64,000 nucleotides of DNA from Prorocentrum cordatum (lineage: Eukaryota; Sar; Dinophyceae; Prorocentrales; Prorocentraceae): NCBI GenBank assembly GCA_963575745.1, contig CAUYUJ010019937.1, positions 431,562 to 495,561 on the forward strand, given 5' to 3'. The stretch's first letter is position 1. Each line of letters starts with the position of its first letter. Of the stretch, positions 57,263-64,000 are shown piece after piece. Below the pieces are notes generated by a model. That model searched no databases. It was given only the letters and a program-made list of their open reading frames with translations, and had not been told where the DNA came from. Made by a program: the position numbers and the translations under genes.

Positions 57263-57689
57263 GGCTCGCTGCCCACTTGTCCATCTCGCATGCATCGGCT
57301 GTCGGAGCTGCGCGATCCTCCAACCCCACCTGCTCTGGCCCCGCATAAAAGTGGCCCCCTACCAGACTCAGAGGAGCGGGAAGTCATGATGACGATGCCT
57401 TCCGAGCGTTCCAGACATTCGAATTGCCCCGAAGAGCCAGGGACGAACGGCCGAGTCCGAAAGGCTGAGGGCCCTGAGATACTCGAGAACTCCTCGAGCG
57501 CATCCTGAGGCAATCCCATCATACCATCGCCCACGTCCCGCAACGCCCCGGGGAGTGGCGCCGCGGGAGAAAAGGCCTCGTCGCAGCGCCGCGGGAAGAG
57601 CGCCCGCAGGCTGCGCGGGGCGCGGTGCTCCGTCCGATCTCCCGCCTCCCTCCTCTGCCGACGCTTTTTTCTGACGGTGCCTGCATGAA
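57263..57689. other. Open on both strands, gene uncertain
   Basis: Plus frame ending at 57508 (MMTMPSERSRHSNCPEEPGT) and minus frame starting 57543 (MRDVGDGMMGLPQDALEEFS) both look acceptable. No motif decides the strand. Confidence 0.3.
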
Positions 57690-58085
57690 TTTTGGCGGCC
57701 CAGCTGTCGTGCGATGCGTGAGGCGGGAGTTCACGTCAGACTCCAGATCTCGGCCTCGCCTTGTCTCTGACGGTCCCATCAGGCCAGGTAGAGCCCCCAA
57801 GAGTCGAGTCTCACGTCTTCCCGATCCTCCTGCTCATCCTCGGCTCTGGGGTGTTCTCCGACGGCCTCCCGAGCTACGGACCTGTCAGGCCAACTCGAGC
57901 GCCCACAAAACTCGAGTCTTGTGTCTCCCCGACCCTCCTCCTCCTTCCCTGATCTGGGGCGTCCTCCGATGGTCCCCCGAGCGGAGCCCGAGGAGCAGAT
58001 TTTCTGACTGCCTCTTCAGGCCCACTCGAACCCACCCAAACTCGGGTCTTGCGTCTCCCCGATCCTCCTCCTCCTCCTCCTCGGC
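57690..58085. repeat. Family B-derived tandem repeat, three units of ~115-130 bp
   Basis: The family B right end (ACTCGGGTCTTGCGTCTCCC and variants) recurs near 57805, 57915 and 58045, each followed by CGATCCTCCTCC and GGCTCTGGGGTGTTCTCCGA-like sequence. Confidence 0.75.
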
Positions 58086-58157
58086 TCTCGGGGCGTCCTC
58101 CGAGGACCCCCCGAGCCGAGCCTGAGGAGCCGAAGACGAGCGGGCCCCCGCGCGCAG

Positions 58158-58276
58158 AGCCGAGGCGAGGACCTGCCCGACCGCTTCCACGAGCTCAGCC
58201 TGGGCGACTTCCCCGAGGCCTCCGCCGCGGGGGCCTTTGGGGGTCCGTGGCGCTGCGGGGTGGACTGCATCGGCAG
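58158..58276 (+). CDS. Candidate exon, unknown protein (first of pair)
   Basis: After CGCGCGCAG, reads SRGEDLPDRFHELSLGDFPE, ASAAGAFGGPWRCGVDCIGR. Globular composition, strong GC3, and a possible CGGCAG|GCCC (GC) donor. The next coding-like exon at 58478 lies after a copy of element E, the same arrangement as GALNT-like intron 1. Family not recognised. Confidence 0.45.
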
Positions 58277-58362
58277 GCCCAGGGCCCCTCGCGTTGTAAA
58301 AAACAGATTGGCCAGAGATCTTGGGGAGGACAGGGTACCTCTACCCTTCGCAGGCTTTCCCC

Positions 58363-58477
58363 TTTTTGGGCCTCCTGGGAGGCACCCGTCGCGACCGCTG
58401 GAGTCGCCTCGACATTCTGGTCAGAAACCTGAGAGGTCCGGGGTGTAGCGTGATCGGTACTTTTTGATTTCTCCCAG
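58363..58477 (+). repeat. Dispersed repeat family E, copy 2 (3' end of an intron)
   Basis: GTCGCGACCGCTGGAGTCGC, CTCGACATTCTGGTCAGAAA and GAGAGGTCCGGGGTGTAGCG align with 39278-39356. It ends with TTTTTGATTTCTCCCAG, a strong polypyrimidine-AG acceptor. Confidence 0.8.
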
Positions 58478-58605
58478 AATTTTGTGAGGGTTGGAGCCGT
58501 CTGGGGTTCTGAGGCGGCCCAGCACTGGCTCCGGCCAGCAGGAACGACTGACAGGTTCGAGGTTCTGGGCTTGGGGAACCGCGCCGACGACTCACACCCA
58601 CATCC
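58478..58605 (+). CDS. Candidate exon, unknown protein (second of pair)
   Basis: After TTTCTCCCAG, reads NFVRVGAVWGSEAAQHWLRP, AGTTDRFEVLGLGNRADDSH. A mix of aromatic, charged and glycine residues with good GC3 suggests a folded protein. It runs into a CTC microsatellite at about 58600, where the donor is probably hidden. No family recognised. Confidence 0.5.
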
Positions 58606-58650
58606 TCCTCCTCCTCCTCCTCCTCCTCCGCCTCCGCCTCCTCCTCCTCA
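58606..58650. repeat. CTC microsatellite
   Basis: CTCCTC run, followed by a short ACTCAGTGTCACTCAG duplication-like patch. Confidence 0.9.
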
Positions 58651-58699
58651 CTACTCAGTGTCACTCAGAATCACACTAAGGGTCACTACCCAGGTCTTG

Positions 58700-58754
58700 A
58701 TATGAGGATGCTTGTGATGATTCTGACGATGATGGCGATACTGGTGATGACGGA

Positions 58755-58824
<70 letters not shown>

Positions 58825-58987
58825 TTGATGGTGATGATGATGATGTTGATGTTGAGGCATATTATGTTGATTATGATTGTGATGGTGATGATGCTGATTA
58901 CGATGATGATGACGATGCTGCTGATGAGGATGATGACGATGATTGCGATGATGGCGATGATGATGATGATGATGACGATGATGAATG

Positions 58988-59019
<32 letters not shown>

Positions 59020-59528
59020 CTGATGATGCTGATGATGATGCTGACGCTGATGATGCTGATGATGATGATGCTGCCCATGGTTATGATTATATGATGAGCA
59101 GATGGAGGAGGAGGCGGAGGAGGATGATGATGAAGACAACGATATTGATGATGAGGATGATGATGACGATGATGATGTTGACGATGCTGAAGATGGTAAA
59201 TGATGGTGCTGATGCTGATTCTGGTTATGATTCAGATGATGCTGATAATGATGATGAGGATGATGTTGATGATGATAGTGATGATGATAATGATGGTGAT
59301 GCTGATGATCATGACGATGCTGCTGATGAGGATGATTGCGATGATGACGATGGTGATGATGATGGGGGTGATGCTGATCATGTTTATGGTTTTGATGATA
59401 CGGAGGAACAGGCTGCGGAAAGCAGGAGGAGGATTATGACTACGACGACAATGATGACAATGAATGTGATGATGATTATGATGATGATGTTGACGGTGAT
59501 GATGGTGTTGACGATTATGATGCTAATC

Positions 59529-59567
<39 letters not shown>

Positions 59568-59925
59568 GTGATGGTGATGGTGATGGTGATTGTGAGGTGT
59601 TGGTGGTGTTGATGATGATCATGATGCTGATATTGATGATGATGATTTGGTTATAGTGACGAGGAGGCGGATCATGTGGAGGAGGATGATGACGACGACG
59701 GGAATGATGATGCTGATGACGCGGATGACGCTGATGATGATGAGGATGATGATGATGACGATGATGAGGATGATGTTGAGGGTGATGATGTTGACGATGC
59801 TGATGATGCTGATGATGATGCTGTTGATGATGATCGTGATGGTGATGGTGATGGTGATGGTGATGGGGATGTGTTGGTGGTGATGTTGTGTTGATGATAA
59901 TGATGATGACGATGATGATAACGAT
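58700..59925. repeat. GAT microsatellite, about 1.2 kb
   Basis: GAT triplets with GCT/GTT/GAC interruptions, one short unique island near 59400-59440. Poly-Met/Asp/His/Ile frames are artefacts. Confidence 0.97.
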
Positions 59926-59929
59926 GCCG

Positions 59930-60640
59930 AAACAGATTTCGACGATGTCTCCAGCGAGGCCGTAGTTTTCGTACACCCAAGTGGGAGCGCCAGGGGGTAT
60001 CGCACGGGCCCGTTCCGGCCCAGATTGCGGGAATGTCTCGAGCGGTTTGGTCCTTTGCATGCTGAACATTTTATGCTTTCGGAGCCGATTTTGAGAATGT
60101 CCCGTGCGAGGCGCTGGTTTTCGTACACCCAGTGCGGGGCGCCAGGGGGTATTGCACGGGTCCGTTCGCGCCCAGATTGCGGGAATATCTCAAGCGGTTT
60201 GCCCGCTTGCATGCCCAACAGCCTTTGCTTTCGGATCAGATTTTTAAAGATGTCCCTAGCGAGGCGCTGGTTGTCGCACTCCAGGGGGCCCAGATTGCGA
60301 GACCTTGTCGAGCGGTTTGCTTGTTCTGACGACCAGACTCGTCTGCGTTCAAAGCAGATTTGGGGGATGTCTCCAGTGACGCGATGGTTTCAGCATCCCC
60401 AAATGGAGGGGTCGCCAGGGTGTACCTCATTCATCCGTTCGCGGGCAGGAATACCTCGAGCGGTTTGCAGGAATGTCTCGGGCGGTTTGCCTGTTTACCA
60501 ACCCAACATCTGCTGCGTTCGGAGCAGATTTTGGGGACGCTTGGGCGAGGCGCAAGCTCTCGTACACCAGGGGGCCCAGATTGCGGATGTCTGGAGCGGC
60601 GTGCTTGTGTTAGTAGCCAGGCTCGTCTGCGTTCAAATTG
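59930..60640. repeat. ~155-bp degenerate tandem repeat, about five units
   Basis: ATGTCTCCAGCGAGGCCGTAG-like unit starts near 59945, 60098, 60250, 60367 and 60535, each with GTTTTCGTACACCCA or a variant, GGGCGCCAGGGGGTAT and CGAGCGGTTTG. Long open plus frames (226 codons from 60025) come from the repeats. Confidence 0.85.
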
Positions 60641-60649
60641 AATCCTATA

Positions 60650-60851
60650 CATTCTATCCATGTTCCTATAGATTGCCCCTGTTGCTCCAATCCCTCGTGT
60701 TCTAAACGCGTTCCTGTAGAATGGGCCCCTCCTGGTGCGCGAAACCGCTGTGTTTTACATATGCTCCTATACTTTGCCCTTGTCCTGTGGCTCCAGTTCC
60801 AAGTGTCCGCACATGTTCCTATATCTATATATATATATATATATACACGTG

Positions 60852-60892
<41 letters not shown>

Positions 60893-61370
60893 GTGTATGT
60901 GTATATATAGGGCCTTTCCTGGGGCACGAATCCTCCCTGGAAGGCCCCAGGAGGCTCCGGGAGGTGTCAGGAGGCACTAGGAGGCAAGAGGAGGCACTAG
61001 CAGGCGCCAGGAGGCACCAGGGGGCCCCAAGAGGTTCCAGGACGCCCCAGGAGGCCTCAAGAGGCCCCAGGAGGCCCCAGGAGGCTCCAAGCCAGGGAGT
61101 TCAAGGAGGCCACAGGATTGGCTCCAATCCTGGATGTTTTACGCATGTTCCTATGGATTGGGCTTCTCCTGGGGCACGATGGTTTGCCCTTCTGTGGCCT
61201 TAGTCTTGTTGTGCTCTCCCGATGTTCCTATATATCGGGCCTCTCTTAGGGTACACATCCTTGGTGTGTTACGTATTTTCGTATAGTTTGCCCCATTCTT
61301 GTGGCTTCAATTCTAAGTGTTTCACGCATGTTCCTATAGACCGGGTCTCTCGTCTCCGTGGCGTGGCTGG
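60650..61370. repeat. ~70-bp GTTCCTATA repeat, with TA tract and GGAGGC minisatellite inserted
   Basis: CATGTTCCTATAGATTGGGC-type units at 60655-60830 and 61130-61350. Between them lie a (TA)n microsatellite (60826-60909) and an AGGAGGCACCAGG-type minisatellite (60935-61100). Confidence 0.85.
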
Positions 61371-61613
61371 TTGTATCACGGTCCAGCCTCTGCGTGAGAA
61401 TTTCTCGACCAACCAACGAAGCGCAAGGGTTTCGCACGGCGTTTGCATGAGCACCCCTACATGATCAGGCCACTGACGCGCAGATGCACCCATCCTAAGC
61501 TTAGACAGATTCAGACCCATGCGCATCGACTCGCACGCACTACCGAGATTCACGCACACTCCAGAGCCATTCACGGTTAGACTCGCCCCCAGTTTGTCAA
61601 TACCCAAGCCCGT

Positions 61614-61955
61614 TTATATTCGAAAGTTCTTGGGCCCAGACACTAACGGCGGGAAGGTCCATGCAAATACATGCACATGAGGGGAGCCCCACGCCTGCGG
61701 GGGCCGCGGGGGCCGCTTTCGGGCCCCAGGACCATGATCAAAAGGGATCCTGGGTGACAAACAACACCGAATGGACCCCAGGAAGGGTGCTGGGACCGAT
61801 TTGAGCGAATTCGTCTTCACCCCCCCCCCCTGATCGATTTTCCAAGGGGCCCACCAGGTCAGACTCCCAGGCCGCCGCCGAGTTAAGGACGTTGCGAGCT
61901 CAGCGGCGCAGAGCAATAACAATATGAACGGAAGCCTCATGACATTAATATGCAT
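61614..61955 (-). CDS. Candidate secreted/membrane protein start, unknown
   Basis: Minus-strand ATG at 61955 (second ATG five codons later) reads MHINVMRLPFILLLLCAAEL then ATSLTRRRPGS. This is a good signal-peptide pattern: a positive residue, an L/I-rich core and a small-residue cleavage region. The frame runs 113 codons to a stop, but after about residue 45 (WWAPWKIDQGGG, at a C/G homopolymer) the composition weakens. It may be the first exon of a secreted protein or a chance frame. No family recognised. Confidence 0.3.
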   Translation of the reverse strand: MHINVMRLPFILLLLCAAELATSLTRRRPGSLTWWAPWKIDQGGGVKTNSLKSVPAPFLGSIRCCLSPRIPFDHGPGARKRPPRPPQAWGSPHVHVFAWTFPPLVSGPKNFRI

Positions 61956-62157
61956 GGAAAGGCAGAGCGGGGTGGGGTGGCAAGGAGGGGAAGCAGCAAG
62001 GAGGATCAAGACAGATATTGATGACCTGGGGGGGGCCTCAAAGGGTTTGCACACGGGCTCCCAAGAGCGCCCCGGACCCAGACCACTCGTGCGTCGTGAA
62101 AATACGACGCACAGTTCTGTTGCTATAGTCGGCCCCCCCAGATCGCTGGATGCTAGG

Positions 62158-62325
62158 TTTTGTCGGTCGCGATCGGTAGCGACCGATCGGCACTCCAAAT
62201 CGGTCGCGACCGATCGCGACCGATTCCAAAATCAGTCGCGACCGATTGTTTGCGGCCGATTCTAGAGCAATTGTGTCGCGACCAGCACCAGAATCTGAAG
62301 TAGAATCGGTAGCAACCGCAACCGT
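62158..62325. repeat. Palindromic repeat family F, copy 3
   Basis: TCGGTCGCGATCGGTAGCGA, AATCGGTCGCGACCGATCGC and AATCAGTCGCGACCGATTG. Longest of the three clusters. Confidence 0.85.
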
Positions 62326-63161
62326 CTCGTCGTTCGCGGCCAGGAGCATCCGGTATCCAATGCTCAGGGTCTGGGGCCCTCGCCAGGCCCTGGGACCGGC
62401 AGCGAAAGCGACTCGGGGCGATAGCTTGGCCCCACGTTGTGGGTCGAGCACGCTCGGAAGGAGCCGGGACGTCCGGGCAATCTTCGATTTTCCCGTCTTC
62501 GATATCGGATCTTCCATCCTCGATCTGCGATCTTCGATCCTCGACGTTTCGATCCTTCGGTCCATCGATCCTCCATCCTCCCGTGTGCCAGCTCTGCGTC
62601 CCAGGTCCGCTCTGCCGCTGGGCCGGCGCAGGAGGGGGCCATTTCGGCGGCCGAGCGGGACGCATTCCTTGGGGCCTCTCCTCTCGGCCTTCGAGGTGGG
62701 ATCCGAGTTGATGGGTTGGTGGTCCTCAGTACGTGTGTCATCCTGGCGCCCAGCCCCTATCGGCCATGAAGGCGCGTGACCCAACGCATATGAGGCCGAG
62801 AAGGTGCCCGAAATTGTAAGCGAGAACGCAGTTGGACCGAACGATGTTGTGAGCCGAACCGAACCTATAGTTGCTTTCGAACCAGCCAGTTCAGCCACCC
62901 TCGGGCGCGGTCTCAAATGTCGGGCGCCGGTTTTGGTTACTCTCGGGTAGATGTTCGTGGACCATTTCGGTCACTACGCCCCCCTGAAAGAGACAGGGCT
63001 TTGCGCGTGTTGCCTCAGTGTGCGTGCTACCCGGTTCAGGTCCACGGGTGGCACGCAGCGTGTGTCGGCCCTGATTACGCTGCCTTCGTCCCTTCGTCGT
63101 ATGGAGGGGCTTCGGTGGACGGGCATGCGTCGGCGGGCGCGAACACATTTTGAGGATCATC
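62326..63161. other. No gene supported; GATCTTCGATCCTCGA patch at 62470-62590
   Basis: The TCTTCGAT/ATCCTCGA repeats resemble the satellite at 10.6-11.7 kb. Frames at 62917-63153 (ERDRALRVLPQCACYPVQVH) and 62951-63352 are both open and neither shows a domain. Confidence 0.4.
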
Positions 63162-63352
63162 GGATGGGGTCGGAGAATCTAGCGCCGATGCATCGGCGAT
63201 GCGACTCGATGTGGAGCCCCAATTTCTCCACGCGGGCTTCGCCGACTCATCGCCGGCGTCGCCAGTGCATCGTCGATGCATCGTCGATGCATCGGCGATG
63301 GATCGGCGTTGCGGCGCGATACTCCAGCACCATCTTTGCGGACCCCATCTGA
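63162..63352. mobile_element. CATCG-palindrome element family C, copy 6
   Basis: Starts GATGGGGTCGGAG, contains GATGTGGAGCCCCAATTTCT then CCACGC and CATCGATGCATCGGCGATG units, ends ACTCCAGCACCATCTTTGC then GGACCCCATCT. Confidence 0.85.
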
Positions 63353-63650
63353 GAAGCCTCCAATCCGCCAGCTATCGCAGGGAGGGGGGGCATATGGGGC
63401 AAGAATTGTTTCCGTGTCCACTGCGTCTTGGAGTTTCGGCCTCTTTTCCCCAGAAACCCGATGAGCAGTGGATGTGGATAAACATTTGGCTCCCAGGTGT
63501 TAGATTGCTACCCACATCCACTGCGCCTCGGCCTTTGGGCGCCCCTTCCGAGAGAGTCCACGACGCAGTGGACGTAGCATGGAATCTCGCACGCAGGTCT
63601 GGAAGGCTTCTCCAGTCCCTCAACCAGCGCAGGGAGTTGGCAGGGAGACG

Positions 63651-64000
63651 TGGGCACCGACACACACCGACGTCGATGCCCAGGAGGGTGCGAGAGAAAC
63701 CACGGGGAGTGGAGGGCACGACGAACATCCATGACATACCCGTTTGGGTCGGCGGCGAGCCCGGGGGGGAAGTGAGAAGGAGAAGGCCTTCGTTCTCGGA
63801 AGGCCCGGAAGCCCCCTGGCCTTCCCAGAATTTTCTGAGTTGTTTCCCGCAGGGCACCGGAATCTCCTTAGAAGGCGCGAGGGTTTTTGAGAAGTCCTGC
63901 CGCTTCTGAGAAGGCCTTCGCCTTCTCTCTTCCCCCCCTCGCTCGAAACTGGGCACAGACACACACCGACGTCGATGCCCAGGCAGGTGTGGGAAACACA
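63651..64000. repeat. 300-bp direct repeat, second unit cut by window end
   Basis: GGGCACCGACACACACCGAC then GTCGATGCCCAGGAGGGTG at 63651-63690 recurs at exactly 300 bp (63951-63990) as GGGCACAGACACACACCGAC with the same continuation. Element I copy 2 ends just before the second unit. Confidence 0.85.
63753..63946 (+). mobile_element. Hairpin element family I, copy 2
   Basis: Left end GGCGGCGAGCCCGGGGGGGA then AGTGAGAAGGAGAAGGCCTT; right end GAAGGCCTTCGCCTTCTCTC then TTCCCCCCCTCGCTCG. The inverted arms are about 26 bp. Internal TTCTGAGAAGG and GAAGGCGCGAGGG motifs match intron 2 of the GALNT-like gene. Confidence 0.8.

Overview
The window looks like nuclear DNA of a dinoflagellate. No species is assigned. 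The support is: very GC-rich DNA packed with trinucleotide microsatellites and minisatellites; sparse short exons with a strong G/C third-position bias; introns made of inverted-repeat elements, one of which appears to use a GA donor; and decayed retroelement reverse transcriptase / RNase H sequence with the C-terminal cysteine knuckles I associate with dinoflagellate LINE-like elements. The 100-N run at 1157-1256 shows that this is a scaffolded assembly. There is no sign of prokaryotic, plastid or mitochondrial DNA, and I recognise no rRNA or tRNA gene.

Layout. 0-9 kb: microsatellites (GGA, GAT, CAC), a 95-bp tandem array (3.3-4.9 kb), minisatellites and dispersed repeats. 9.3-19 kb: the densest coding-like stretch, a chain of unrecognised high-GC coding segments (9.4-10.4, 12.2-13.2, 14.0-14.7 and 15.6-19.0 kb). 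It is broken by frame changes, a 190-bp satellite (10.6-11.7 kb) and a TAC microsatellite (15.0-15.6 kb). 19-34 kb: mostly gene-poor, with a GT tract (22.5-23.3 kb), 9-bp minisatellites that mimic collagen on both strands, an RNase H relic (25.8-26.6 kb, minus), and a 13-copy array with a 73.5-bp period (29.0-30.0 kb). 34-36.1 kb (minus): a decayed reverse transcriptase-RNase H unit.

38.3-44.5 kb (plus): the one clearly recognisable gene. It is a polypeptide N-acetylgalactosaminyltransferase-like (GALNT) glycosyltransferase with an N-terminal membrane anchor, a diverged GT-A domain, and a ricin-type beta-trefoil lectin region spread over several small exons. Its first three introns are each largely or wholly built from a different repetitive element, and members of the same families occur elsewhere in the window. 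42-44.2 kb is filled with tandem arrays that may form one very large intron of the gene.

44.5-64 kb: more dispersed inverted-repeat elements, several isolated exon-like segments (a sirtuin-like exon near 52.95 kb, a CxxC exon near 49.2 kb, an exon pair near 58.2 and 58.5 kb), GAT and TA microsatellites and degenerate tandem arrays.

There is no evident operon or pathway. The most notable biology is the repeat system: at least nine families of short dispersed elements, several with inverted termini. At least three of them sit inside introns, and one appears to carry its own polypyrimidine tract and 3' splice site. This is an introner-like arrangement. Exon borders are judged by eye from reading frame, GT/GA/GC..AG signals and family resemblance, and none is confirmed by transcripts.
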